A stretch of DNA of 64,000 bases from NCBI GenBank assembly GCA_021234155.1, contig JAJEKV010000022.1:5603852-5667851 (forward strand), written 5' to 3'. The position numbers were made by a program, and so were the translations under genes. The notes beneath the pieces were generated by a model. It saw only the letters and a program-made list of their open reading frames with translations, had not been told where the DNA came from and did no database searches. Positions 23,623 to 35,535 of the stretch are shown piece after piece. Every line of letters begins with the position of its first letter. The stretch's first letter is position 1. This stretch comes from Isoetes taiwanensis (Eukaryota > Streptophyta > Lycopodiopsida > Isoetales > Isoetaceae).

Positions 23623-23828
23623 ATCAAAAACGCGCATTTTGACGCCACATTTTGGCACCACCTTTTTGGTAGAATCGGGTGGTGCATACCGAAGTGGAGA
23701 TTGCGGGAGTGCGAATTAATGAGCGTCAGTTATTTTGAATTTTATGCCACGTCATTATCCCTCATTTTGAATTAAGAAATAATCACCTCTTCCTCTGTTT
23801 TTTGCCGCTTCTTGCCGATTGAACCCTA

Positions 23829-24416
23829 ATGGAGTCAGAATTGAATGCCACTGGTTACACGATGAAATCTCTTCTCAAACAAGAGATTGTGCCCCATGAA
23901 GATCTAAAGAAGCTTTGGGGTGACAGAGTTCCAAATAAATCTGGCTACAGGTATTTTCCCCCAAATGTTTTGTTCAAACTGAAAAATTAAGGCATATGTT
24001 TTCTTGTACAGGTTGAAGAATCTGAGCAATGAACAATACAAAGAGTTCATGCAAATTTACAAAAGAATTACAGGGAAGCCACATACATGGGGTGGAATGG
24101 CTCCTGGAACCTGGCAGTGGCTTATTATCTGCATATAAAGGGGGAGGCTGTTAATTGGAAGAGCTTCTCGGATTATTATAAAACTCCCGATGAGAAAGCA
24201 GAGGCCAGTTCTTCTAGACCCAAGAGAAAGTATAGGCAAATCCAATCTGACCAGGAGGAAAATAGTAAAAGTGACAGGGATGATGAAGATGATAGGGAAA
24301 AAACCAAATCAGGTTCCTTTAGACCACACATTCAATCTGAACTTATAATCAAAATAGAAAAGCAAAGCAATGTTCTGAGACCAAAACATGCCATTGCAGG
24401 TATGTTCAATTATTAG
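23829..24416 (+). CDS. Element-borne protein of unknown function, spliced (partial model)
   Basis: Exon 1 (23829-23950) starts at ATG with MESELNATGYTMKSLLKQ and ends at a clean CTACAG|GTATTT donor. Exon 2 begins at 24012 after TTCTTGTACAG and continues in phase as RLKNLSNEQYKEFMQIYKRI, TGKPHTWGGMAPGTWQW. The reading then moves to another frame (GEAVNWKSFSDYYKTPDEKA), so a small intron or a frameshift lies near 24110. The C-terminal part is highly charged (RPKRKYRQIQSDQEENSK, then an Asp/Glu/Arg-rich run), suggesting a nuclear protein. The segment ends at GCAG|GTATGT, another possible donor, so more exons may follow. No known domain recognised. Confidence 0.5.
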
Positions 24417-24639
24417 TTGTGTTACAACAGAAAAAAATCTCAAGCTTGACCTAGATTGTTTCTATCAACACAGAAAAGGTAACCTCAAATCCACTTCAAG
24501 AATCAGGTATGTCTACTACCATTTTGCATCATGTTGGTTGTATTGTCATGTTGTGTCTCTATGATGCCATTTGTGGGGCATTTCGTGCAATGGATGCCAG
24601 AATGATAGGTGAGGTATGTGTGGTCTGGTGAGTGGTGAG

Positions 24640-24945
24640 TTGTTGGCATCCACCATGTCCCACACCACAGTGTGGTGGAGTGTGGTGGTAATGGACAATG
24701 TGGTGCATGTGGTGGTAATGTGGTGGTCGCAAAGATGTGGTGGTAGTCTATGATGGTGGGATAGATGATGTGGTGTGGTGGGGTGAGGGGGGAGAATAAA
24801 TAAAATTGAATCCACACATATCATACATTAACATGCACACACCCACATGACACCATAGACATAACGCACCCCACACCACACCACACCACACCACACCACA
24901 CCACACCACACCATCACGACACCACACCACACCACACATCACATC
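24640..24945. repeat. Low-complexity GTGGT / CCACA tracts, mutually complementary
   Basis: 24640-24790 is rich in GTGGTG and TGTGGTGG, and 24868-24940 is (CCACA)n. They are complementary and could fold into an imperfect hairpin inside the TIR element. Confidence 0.7.
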
Positions 24946-25118
24946 ACATCACTTTTATTCTATTTTGTTTGACATAAAAAATCTGCCTAGCCTGCTCTCA
25001 TAAACATTTCTAAAATTCGTATACCCTGATAATAATTACATTCCTCTTCTAATAATTAGAAAAGGATCTGGGTCCTAAATCCTGTTCCTGCGTCTGATTT
25101 TTGGCGTTTCATTCTCAA

Positions 25119-25625
25119 ATGAACAAGTTCATTCCGGCAATGGTAGGGATGTTCAGAGATCACTACGGCCTACCCCGGGTGAGTGAGGAGGGCCTTCGGC
25201 ATATGTTAAATAGGCCTCGTGACCAATCTCTGAAGGTGGATATGCCTAAATCCACTTTCTTTACTGATTTCGAATACACCCTAAAGCCATACAACAGACT
25301 GGATGCTGGGCCTTCAATGGCTATGTTTGGGGTCGGATTGATAGGAAGTGAGCTCTTAGACAAGGTCCATGACCTTATGTTACATGTTGCTGCAAAGGCA
25401 GCCAGTTTATTTGTTATCTGTCACTTGCCCGCTCTGAGTCAGCAACAGCGGGAATTACTGGCAGGGTTGCGTTCTTACCACCAGGGGATGCAGGAAGCAC
25501 TGGCAAACCTGATCCTGTTAAATTCTGGGATGACTGCAGAAAGCTTAGATGCTTTAGTGCAGAAAACAGTAATTTTGGATGCACCAGAAGTCGAGCCAGT
25601 CATACCAGCATTTCCTGTTGCTTAG
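25119..25625 (+). CDS. Unknown protein in the TIR element, last exon candidate
   Basis: An ORF of ~169 codons from the ATG at 25119 (open upstream in frame to 25101, so it may be a 3' exon of the gene starting at 23829). It has normal protein composition: MNKFIPAMVGMFRDHYGLPR, then DFEYTLKPYNRLDAGPSMAM, a helical C-terminal half (LSQQQRELLAGLRSYHQGMQ) and a terminal EVEPVIPAFPVA. No family recognised and no DDE-type acidic motif. Its position between the TIRs, on the same strand as the upstream exons, suggests it belongs to the element. Confidence 0.5.
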   Translation: MNKFIPAMVGMFRDHYGLPRVSEEGLRHMLNRPRDQSLKVDMPKSTFFTDFEYTLKPYNRLDAGPSMAMFGVGLIGSELLDKVHDLMLHVAAKAASLFVICHLPALSQQQRELLAGLRSYHQGMQEALANLILLNSGMTAESLDALVQKTVILDAPEVEPVIPAFPVA

Positions 25626-26014
25626 GAAATGCATGTAAATTTAGTTCTCGGGTACAGAGCTTTCAATGGAAAGCCAAATTTTGTAAAGCCAAATTTTGTA
25701 AGATATGCTCCTTTTTTTAATATATTATACTTTCCAACAGAGCTGTGCTTGAATCTGACAAAAATTTGTCTTTATTCAACAAAAATTTGTACTTCTTAGG
25801 ATCAGTTAGTTATCTGTCATTCTCAAATATTTTTAGACTATACACACAACCAGTAAAGGAATACTCAATTCTGTCATGTTCTAATATTCCAAACATTAAA
25901 TATTGCATTTCAGACTAGAGTCAACTACACACAATTCACATGCTGCATACAGTACACCACAATCACTGTACAACACAACAACCACCACATGCACCACCAC
26001 ACTAAGCACCATAA

Positions 26015-26593
26015 CTAAGAAAACATGAATAACAGAAATAAACTAACCTGTGATTCCTCCAGATAGTGGGCAGCATGTTCTTCTCTTACATTTCTCTCCA
26101 ATCTTCTAGTTCTAACATCCTTTGTGTTAGAAGACACTCTGGTGTTCTCAATCCAAAAAATTTGAATCTTTTCTATATGTTCATCTGAAATTGCATCGAA
26201 TCTTTTAGCCCTCTTGTAAGAAACCCATTTCCCACCATTGTAATCGATCTCTTCCCTCTTTTTCTTTGCCTTTTGCAGGTTTCTTGGGTGAACACCTAAT
26301 ACCTTTCTAAGATCTCGCTGGCTGATTTTGTCATTTGTTTTAGAATCTGCACGGCGTGGTACAGACATTGCAAGGCAGCTATTCTTAGCTGCTAGGCAGT
26401 CATTGCTGATAGAGAGTTTGACAGTCTGCATGGAGTCCCAGAGGCTCCTTATAACGATGCTCTTGGCTTCCAAATCTTTTAATCCTTCACTTATGAATTT
26501 TTCCAATGTTTTATCCCTCAAAAACTCAAGTAAAATTTCTTTCTTCATGTTATCCTCAATTCTTTTGGTCTGTTTATGGAAAGACGTTAGCAA
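26015..26593 (-). CDS. Element-borne protein with helix-turn-helix-like region, probably truncated
   Basis: Minus-strand ORF near the right TIR. It shows a basic helical region (ISQRDLRKVLGVHPRNLQKA, KKKREEID), then KWVSYKRAKRFDAISDEHIE, KIQIFWIENTRVSSNTKDVR, and EEHAAHYLEESQ right before a GTTAGT donor-like site. The order FW..NTR.S.N.KDV followed by H..HYLE..Q recalls the N-terminal part of uncharacterised transposon-encoded proteins of plants and invertebrates; this is from memory and unverified. A short upstream ORF starting at 26702 (GISDRRKRRRTKEEE) could supply a nuclear signal, but its splice phase does not fit. No C-terminal catalytic part follows, so the element is likely non-autonomous. 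Confidence 0.5.
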   Translation of the reverse strand: MLTSFHKQTKRIEDNMKKEILLEFLRDKTLEKFISEGLKDLEAKSIVIRSLWDSMQTVKLSISNDCLAAKNSCLAMSVPRRADSKTNDKISQRDLRKVLGVHPRNLQKAKKKREEIDYNGGKWVSYKRAKRFDAISDEHIEKIQIFWIENTRVSSNTKDVRTRRLERNVREEHAAHYLEESQVSLFLLFMFS

Positions 26594-26944
26594 ATTAAGG
26601 ACAATACGGCATTTACTTCAACATTTCTTCTTCCTTGGTTCTTCTTCGTTTTCTCCTGTCTGAAATGCCGGTTTGTGGACAGATTACCTCATTGACATCC
26701 ATATCCACAATGGATTGGGGCTTGCAGCAGGGAGGGAGCCAAAGAACAGGGTAGGCAAAGAACAGGAAGGGGCCAAAGAATAGGAATTTGAATTTTAGTT
26801 TTTGAAATTAGAATTTCCCCCACAAATTGGGACTCCATTCTTAAATAACGGCAGTTGAGCGGTGCCATAATTATACTTTCATACCACAAAAGTGGCGGAT
26901 GCAACGCCACATTTTGGGGGGACAGGGGAGACAGCCGAATTGGA

Positions 26945-26966
26945 ACACCACAGCGTGCTTTTACCC
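26945..26966 (-). repeat. Right terminal inverted repeat of the 3.4 kb element
   Basis: Perfect inverted copy of 23601-23622, followed by non-element sequence AGTACTAACA. Confidence 0.9.
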
Positions 26967-26999
26967 AGTACTAACAATTGTTAATGCAGCCATCCAATA

Positions 27000-29200
27000 T
27001 TGTATATTGCAAGGGAAGAGTCGTCCATGGAAGTGACTGCAACAACAATTGCTAAAGCATACCTGAGTGTGAGATGTGTGAAAGCTGAACATGACCTGAA
27101 TTTCCAAAATATTTGCAAGTTAGAATAACAATGAACATACATTTATCATATAAGAAACCCCTTTTATTCAGGTAAGGCATGGAAAAATCTAAAAAAAATC
27201 TATCAATCCGAGCCATCGGTTCAAGATGGGCGACAGGCATGCATGCATGCACCACATGCATTTTTGGGTCTCTACTTCTTTCAAGAGATCGCTACTTATT
27301 ACAAGGTTTTTCATCAACTTCTTATTGACGCGTCCTCATCTCTCAGCGATACCTTATTCTCATTCTTAGAACCCACCCTTCCCCCTTAATTTTATTGTTT
27401 AATATAATTGCCACGTGGCACGCGTTATTGAAGAGGTGGTTTTGTCATGTGGCACGTGTGATCAACCCCTCCAATTTTAGAGGTTCGTTTTTTTCACGTT
27501 ATGTTTTAGTTAGTGATTTGCAGGTACAGAATGACAATCGTCTTCAACTTCTTTCTGGGATATTTTATGAGAGCAATTACTCAGCCTTAACATTTATCCA
27601 AACCCCTTGTCGAAGGCTTGTCACTATAGTTTTTCCTCAGAAACTTGAAAGGGTGAGGTTTTTTAATCTTGATGGTAGTTTTTCCTCAGAAACTTGAAAG
27701 GGTGAGGTTTTTTAATCTTGATGATAAGCTTTTAGTAGGTATGCTAGCCAACATAACTAGAGTTGTATATTTTGATGTCCAAGGTATATAATTGAATATT
27801 CTCTATCTTTTTTTTTATTTTTGTGGGTAGTTCGCAAAAAAAAAAACGGGGGGGAAAAGAACCAAAAAAAAAAAAAGCTCCGAGCATTATCGGCTTACTG
27901 CAAAGAGTCGTGACAGGCAGCTGGCATTGCAGAAATGACTCGGATTTCCCAAATTGGTGGATTCGTTGGGAAATGGGAGAATGTAGGAGGAATCGGGAAT
28001 GTAGAAGTTAAAAAAAATATATATTTTTTAATGTTACCTAATTCATTCTATTAGAGGTAAGGTATATTAACTCGATATGCCTATAAAATAATCCTAGTAC
28101 TTATACAAAAATGAAAGGCAAATTTATATTTGCGACCTTTCAAATGACATACACATTTTATTTTTTATTATTATTATTTTTTTTACCTTTCTATATGACA
28201 GGCAAATTGATATTTGTTACCCTTCACATGCAGGGCAATTTTTTTTCTGCCTGTTTTGACGGATAAACAAGCCAAAAACAGGCATGAAAGCCGTCAAACT
28301 TGAACCCTGTCGCAGCTGTGCGACTACCCACTATCTGACATTGTAGAAAATATGTTGAGATGAATGATAAACCTATCTATGGGAGTTTTGACATATTCAT
28401 GCGAGCCGACTTCTAGATTGATAGATACATACATATATGGCATGTGAAAACATAAAAAATGATAATTGCATGTGACATTCATTTGTGCCTTTTGTAGCTT
28501 TGTTGTGAATTTTCAAACTGGTCACAAGTGATGCCGTGCGGAATGTCATCTGCAAATGAGCATCTAGAGAGAAATTTGGAACCTAAGAATCTAGCATGTA
28601 CTCCTTAAAAATACAGAGAGAGCCCCTTTTTTGTAGCATTCGCTATTTCTATTCACCTAGTTTAAGATCATACCTGCCCGATGAAGGTGGAGAAACACAT
28701 TATCTATATGTTTGGAATAAAAGACGTAGAGTATCATAGCACAGAAAAACAACATCTATATCATTTACAACAACCAAGGTAATTTGGTCATATATACTAG
28801 GTTAGATGTACTGGTAGAGATTTTGTATTATCAAAAGATACATATGAGATGATTTCTAAGCATAAAGTTTGCAACTTTACTATATACTGATAGATTAATG
28901 ATGTAAAAATTATGCTACATATTCTAAACGAGGTACGCCTGGACTACTTAAGATTAGAAGGTAAATATAGTTCTTGAACTATTGAGGTAGTTAGTTGCCC
29001 TATTTGGCATGTGTCCCATTTAGTTTCTTTCCATCTCTATCTCATCAGCCTGCGTGCATCTCTTCTCTTTCCGTTGTTGAAGCACCAAGTCCCACCCGCC
29101 CTTCTTTCTTACTTGTTCTTAGTAACAATTGGTCTCTTCTTGTTTGAAAGGTGTGTTGGCTCAGTAGAGCGTGGAATTTGGTTGAGGCGGAAAAAAATGT
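27000..29200. other. AT-rich intergenic stretch, no gene seen
   Basis: Only short ORFs and A or T runs (for example 27836-27878 and 28010-28030). It contains one clear 49-bp tandem duplication, listed separately. Confidence 0.5.
27627..27724. repeat. 49-bp tandem duplication
   Basis: The unit starting TAGTTTTTCCTCAGAAACTT is present twice, at 27627-27675 and 27676-27724, with at most single-base differences. Confidence 0.85.
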
Positions 29201-29208
29201 TTCTTGGC

Positions 29209-29938
29209 TGCTCCAACATGCCACCTAAGCTCCAACATGCCACTTAGACTCCAACATGCTAAGGTGGCTCAAACATGCCATACGGGCTCCAACATGCCAT
29301 CTAGGCTCAAACATGCCAAGGTGGCTCAAGCATGCCACCTAGGCTCCAACATGCCACCTAGGTTCCAACATGCCACCTAGGCTCTAACATGCCAAGGTGG
29401 CTCAAACATGACAAGATGGCTCAAACACGCCACCTAGACTCGTGGGCTCCAACATGCCACCTAGGCTCAAACATGCCAAGGTGGCTCAACATCCCAAGAT
29501 GGTTCAAACACGCCACCTAGGCTCAAACATGCCAAGGTGGCTCCAACACGCCACCTAGGCTCCAACATGCCACCTAGGCTCAAACATGCCACCTAGGCTT
29601 CAACATGCAACCTAGCCAGAAACATGCGAAGGTGGCTCAAACATGCCAAGATGGCTTCCACACGCCACCTAGGCTCCAACATGCCACCTAGGCTCAAACA
29701 TGCCACGTGGACTCTAATAACCCAGGTTCCAACTTGCCAAGGCATCTCAAATATGCCAAGATGGCTCAAACATGCCACCTAAGCTCAAACATGCCACCTA
29801 GGCTCCAACATGCCAAAGTAGCTCAAACATGCCACCTAGGCTCTAACATGCCACCTAGGCTCCAACATGCCACCTAGGCTCAAACGTGCCATGGTGGCTC
29901 AAACAAATGCTCCAACATGCCACCTAGGCTCTAACATG
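29209..29938 (-). repeat. 19-bp-monomer satellite array, inverted relative to the arrays at 54-59 kb
   Basis: About 38 monomers of 19 bp. On the minus strand the monomer is GGCATGTTKGAGCCNNNNT, where the variable part is mostly CTAGG, CACCT or CACGT. Some monomers are shortened or fused. It is the same family as 54388-54755, 55309-55899 and 57110-59414, but in the opposite orientation and 24 kb away. Confidence 0.92.
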
Positions 29939-31499
29939 GTATTCGTATGAAAATACCGTAAATTCTGAAGGTGGCATGCTAGGTTTGAAACATGAGCATC
30001 TTGGATTTGTGAAGAACAGATGGCGCCGTGTTGCAGATGACGATCCGCCACATGGGTTGCTATTCTTGGAATGTGCTAGTGTCGGATCATATGTTTGGGA
30101 ATTCGTCGGGAACCAATGCTAAGGTGCAACAATGTGGCAAGATTAAACTTGAGAATTTGAGAGTAGCATGCAACTGTATGAGGTGGGCTGCATTCATTTG
30201 TGTATATCATTTGGAGTTGTTGAAAATACTTTTACTATGATGTTGCATAAATTTGAGTGCCTCGGATGCAGTTCCCAACCATTGGAGAAAAGTTTTCTCG
30301 CTCGCAAGGAGGATTGCTACCCTACTTGTTAATGTACTGTTCCAATTAAAAATTCATTAATGACATCTTTGTCAAATTTCATAACCAAATAGGTGCAAAC
30401 GGCACCATACTTTCAGAACAAGACAAATGTTACAAGCAAGACCATCCCTTTGTAATAGCTTAAATTTATAATGGTGCAAAGTGATAAAAAAAAAACCAAC
30501 AATTAAACATTTAACATCACAAAATTTATATTAAATATAAATAAAGATGAATGGCCGAGATGAATTCCAGATAAACGGCCAAGATTGTGATCTCCGTCCT
30601 AAAATTCTATTGGCTGAATTGAAAATATGCCGCCTTCGTCTTGCCTCCTTCGTCTTGCAGGAAATATGCCGCCTTCAAGAAAATCTGTGGGCTTCGTCTT
30701 GCTGCTGGAAATCAATCCCACAGCGGCCAGATGTATTGCGGCCTTCATCTCTGATCTTCCTAGCAACCGAAACTCCATCTCTGATCTTCCTAGCATCTCC
30801 AAACGGGTTAATTCTTGTAACATCTAAGACCATGATGGATTTTTTTGTGCAAATGCATGCTTTCCTTTTTATTATTATAGCATTCTGCAGAGGACTGGGC
30901 CAGAAATGCATGTGGAGCAAATGCATGCTTGATTTGAGCAAATGCATGTTTCTCTTGTGCAAATGCAAATTTTTCCTTCTAATCAGTGCCGAGGCTAAGT
31001 TGCGCAAGCTCTAGATTGGGGCAAGTTCAAGCTCCTCCTCCTAATCGTAACATTATCCTTGAGAACAGTTAGCAGCCGCCATCTGGTCTCCTTAGCAGGG
31101 TAAGATCATCCAAACAGGGTAAGATCCTCCATCTCCGATCTCCATAGCATCTTCAAACAACGACCAGATCCTGCAGCCTCCCTAGCGTCTCCAAACATGT
31201 AAGCTTTTCAAATTTTGCATAGATTTATTCGGCCAGATCCTTCAGCCTCCTAAGCTTTATTCCCCTGTTTTGCCTCTAAGGCATTACCAAGAATATATGA
31301 CAGCTTAAACCTGCCTCCATATTCTCAAGGGAAATCATGCAGCAGCAGAAAAAATGTCTTAAGCTTGGTGAAGAAATGGATGGAAAGAATGGATTGGTGA
31401 AGAAATGGATGGAAAGAATCTTGAAACAAGCTCAGGTTTCAAGCTTGCAGCCATTTCAAATGCTCTCGGAGTAAAGGCAAGACATGTTTTAAATGTTTT
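29939..31499. other. No confident gene
   Basis: Contains short partial ORFs (30028-30240 and 30547-31014 on plus) without recognisable domains. The stretch 30600-30830 has small internal repeats such as CGCCTTCGTCTTGC and CTCTGATCTTCCTAGCA. Confidence 0.4.
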
Positions 31500-31970
31500 A
31501 AATCTCTGCAACTTTTTCTTACTAAAGATTTTTCATCTCTTTTTGCAGTTGAGGATAATAGCAAAGAATAACAGATCTGATATCTGGGTCGTCCCCTTGG
31601 GGGCTAAGAATAAAGCATGCAAGTATGTTTATAGAGCCAAATATCTTACATCAATTTTGAATCTTTGCAACTTTTTCTTACTAAAGACTTTTCATTTCTT
31701 TTTGCAGTTGAGGATAATAGCAAAGAATCACAGATCTGATATCTGGGTCGTCCTCTTGGTGGTTAAGAATAAAGAATGTAAGTATGGTTATAGAGCCAAA
31801 TATGATTTTGAATCTTTGCAACTTTTTCTTGCTAAAGATTTTTCATCTCTTTTTGCAGTTGAGGATAATAGCAAAGGATCACAGAATCATAGATCTGATA
31901 TCCGGGTCGTCCCTTGGGGGCTAAGAATAAAGCAATGCAAGTATGGCTATAGAGCCCAATATGTTACATC
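31500..31970 (+). repeat. Triplicated ~155-bp unit that looks like an intron/exon module
   Basis: Three consecutive units start with a form of AATCTTTGCAACTTTTTCTT at about 31499, 31658 and 31811. Each carries a polypyrimidine tract ending CTTTTTGCAG (a consensus 3' splice site), then ~75 bp reading LRIIAKN.RSDIWVVPLG.K, then CAA|GTATG (a plausible 5' splice site). In one frame the whole array is open (ORF 31405-31980). The coding-like part is better conserved than the pyrimidine tract. The protein family is not recognised. Confidence 0.6.
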
Positions 31971-31980
31971 AGATTTTTGA

Positions 31981-33600
31981 ATGTGTTGAACCTTAAACAT
32001 TAAATTTAGTTGTTTTGAATCACATCACTTCGTGCTTTGAACCTTAAACAATAAAATTATTTGTTTTGAATTTTAACCATTACTTTAATGTTTTGAACAT
32101 AATCATTCAATATCCAATGTTTTAATTTAATGTTGGTATTTGGATTGCCTTATGGACTTGTTTGGGTTCGATTCCCAAAGGCTTTTTTATTTTAAATTAA
32201 AAATATCAGCAAAACATTCATGATACATGTTGTATGAAAAATATATTATGATTATATTGACTTTTTAAATTGTGGTATATGCTAATATTTTTTTAAAACG
32301 TATGCCACGTGTCAGTATTTGATTACTAAGAAGACACCACGTGTCACTACTTGATTAGTTAAGATAACGTTTTTATTTAAAAAATAGGACACGTGTCAAT
32401 ATTTCAATGGGTGCAAGGTACATTGGAAACAACACATCATTTTTTCTATATGTTATAATAATGCTTTTTTACATGTCCTTATTTTAAAAAATCAATACTT
32501 AATAGCATAAAAAAAACAATAGCAAGATTTCAATAAACATGTGGTACTTTGTTAAATAACATGTAACTATTTTTAAAAACAATCTTACTTTCATGTTGTA
32601 ATTTAGCTTTTCACGCGTGGTAATATCGAGACCTACGCATGTAATTCTGAAAATAAACAACGCATGGTTCCGCCAAAAAACAACAGTGAAGAAAAAAGTA
32701 CACGTTGACAAAAATTCACAAAAACTATGTCTATTTTTTCTATGCGTGGATTTTTCTGCCAAAAGACCACAGTGGGAAAGTTTTGCCAAAAAACCACTGT
32801 CTCTTTGTGCAAATCCGGATAAACAGGCCACGTGGACTTTTGGGGCCATTTTGGTGTTGTTTTTGGCATAAAACAACACTTCCGTACAACTAAAAAACAA
32901 CTGTGGACCAAAAATTGGGGTCAGTATAAAGGCTATTTTCTTGAATATAATGCTAATAGAATGCTGCTTATCCCAGCAGCCACACCACTTTATGTAATCC
33001 AACAAAAAGAAAAGACCAAAGCAGCTTGCAAAATATATGCAATGGATTGCATCCCGTTCTACTAACAAGAAATCAAGCCAAATTTTGAAGATGAATAATC
33101 ACATACAAATCACATGCTCGTAAATCAGGAGGTTCATCCTCATCATTTTCATTTATTTCTTCCATGGAAGATGCACCCTACAACAGATAATCTCCTTCCA
33201 AGAGCAAGAGTGAGAGAGAAAAAATGAGGAGACGTGCCTCTCCTCTTAAACTTACACAACAATTCTTGACCATTCATCTTCAAGCAATCTTCACCGTTAG
33301 ATCTTCAATAACCACATGCCCTTTGAGATCATGCCACCTCATCAAATATTCAACTATTAATATGGCTTTAATACTCCTTCAAGCCCAAATACAAGTGCCC
33401 ACACCAAAATATCCAAAAAATACAATATCTTCTCCAACTTCAACAGATTAATCATCAAACATACATCAAATATGACAATTTAGTGCAAAATGTAAAAATG
33501 TTAATAGATAAACCACATTACAGGTCTATGGTCCATTCATCAAATCCTTTTAAATGTTTAAACAATGCCTGTAGAACAGCTCAGCGGTGCAGGATCTAGC
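31981..33600. other. AT-rich region, no gene seen
   Basis: Only short overlapping ORFs on both strands. The phrase GTGGACCAAAAA..GGGGT at about 32903 also occurs at about 60742, so part of 32600-32935 may be an old dispersed repeat. Confidence 0.4.
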
Positions 33601-33609
33601 CTATATAAA
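33601..33609 (+). promoter_or_regulatory. TATA box of the LRR-RLP fragment
   Basis: CTATATAAA lies ~70 bp upstream of the ATG at 33675 and is followed by a (CATT)4 stretch, a layout expected for a plant core promoter. Confidence 0.6.
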
Positions 33610-33674
33610 CAAAGAGCCCGATTCATTCATTCATTCATTCAGCTAAGTACACATTCATTTCAGTAAGATGGATA

Positions 33675-34392
33675 ATGTCTGCATGGTTCGTGGTAGGATT
33701 AATCTTGTGGGGAGTACTAGCCCTTGTTCAATCTGCAAGATGTGTTTCGGCAGAGAGGGGAGTCCTGCTGAAGCTCAAGTCAGGGCTAAGGGAGTTCAGT
33801 ACCGCATGGAACACCACAGACTGCTGCAAATGGGAGGGGATTACATGCAGCAAAGCAGGGCATGTAATCGGCCTTGATATGCAGTTGATCTCCACAAATT
33901 ATTTGGATGCCAGTGTGCCCATTTCTACCCTGGTGTGTCGCATGCAATTATCTGATGTACTCCACCTCTGGAATCAAACAGACCTGCTAAATAGCATGCA
34001 GAGAGCAAGATATAACATCCGAAATATTCACACCAAGCGTCGTGTTGTATAAACTTCTCAAGAATCAACCCACTACGAACGTTTCAGGCTCCTTCTTGCT
34101 GATCAAGGCGCAGGTTACACAGTCCTGCCTGAATAATAATGGCTCTTCTTTTCTTTCTCTCGTTCGCCTCCGCTCGTCTAGTCCTATAACTATCAAGCTT
34201 CTTGCCCTTCGTCTTTCTGATGCCTGCCGGACTAATTGACCCAATACAAATACCAGTCTATTCTTCTCGGTAAAACCACAACCTACTACAACCACCACGA
34301 CCCAGATGCTAAAAACAACATTCCATGGCCTGGAGAAGTTTCTGGCATCCAACACAGGCCTCAAAGGTTCCATCCCTGTGGCATTCAACTAA
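33675..34392 (+). pseudogene. LRR receptor-like protein, N-terminal fragment
   Basis: The ATG at 33675 opens a signal peptide (SAWFVVGLILWGVLALVQ, then SARCVSAE). The LRRNT_2 cap domain follows: ERGVLLKLKSGLREF, AWNTTDCCKWEGITCS and HVIGLDMQ, with the paired cysteines of plant RLK/RLP ectodomains. The frame then leaves recognisable sequence and stops at 34052. A separate LRR relic appears at about 34305-34392 (LEKFLASNTGLKGSIPVAFN, then stop). The gene is therefore reduced to promoter, cap and one distant repeat. The intact version would be a cell-surface receptor; this copy cannot be. Confidence 0.75.
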
Positions 34393-34529
34393 GACCTCGA
34401 TTATGGCCCTAATCCACACAACCCTAAAAAAAACCCTAAAAATAATGGGAGGATCTTCACGCCCACCACAAAAGAAGCCTCCACCACAGGATTTGCCCCC
34501 CTTTTCTAAAATCAACGGCTAACAAAAGG

Positions 34530-34665
34530 GTGCACTCTAGAAATACTATTTAGTACACCTGGATGAATACGGCCACCAAATCATATGAAAACGTTAAAGA
34601 AAACAGTACAAAAACAGAAAAAAAAACCCATGTTATAATGCCAGATATTGCAGTGATACTGGCTG
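34530..34665 (+). repeat. ~135-bp dispersed repeat, copy 1
   Basis: Roughly three-quarters identical to 63155-63290. Shared blocks are GGTGCACTCTAGA, TTAGTA, CAAATCATATGAAAAC or its variant, an A-rich tract, and TGTTATAATGC near the right end. Same orientation in both. Here it lies just right of the LRR-RLP fragment. Confidence 0.75.
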
Positions 34666-35534
<869 letters not shown>

Positions 35535-35535
35535 A

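Larger units (their letters stand above)
23601..26966. mobile_element. Unclassified DNA transposon with perfect ~22-bp terminal inverted repeats
   Basis: The left end GGGTAAAAGCACGCTGTGGT (plus GT) at 23601 is found perfectly inverted at the right end, ending TTTTACCC at 26966. Just inside, both ends carry the related phrase GCCACATTTTGG, though at different spacing. No clear 2-, 3-, 8- or 9-bp target duplication was found beside the ends (left flank TATAATA, right flank AGTACTA). Inside are two plus-strand ORF groups and one minus-strand ORF, none with a DDE motif I recognise. Ends starting GGG without CACTA argue against CACTA; the superfamily is left open. Confidence 0.75.

Noticed and set aside
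24868-24940. CRISPR-like array or telomere-like repeat
   Set aside because: It is a plain CCACA microsatellite with no spacers, in a plant nuclear context.
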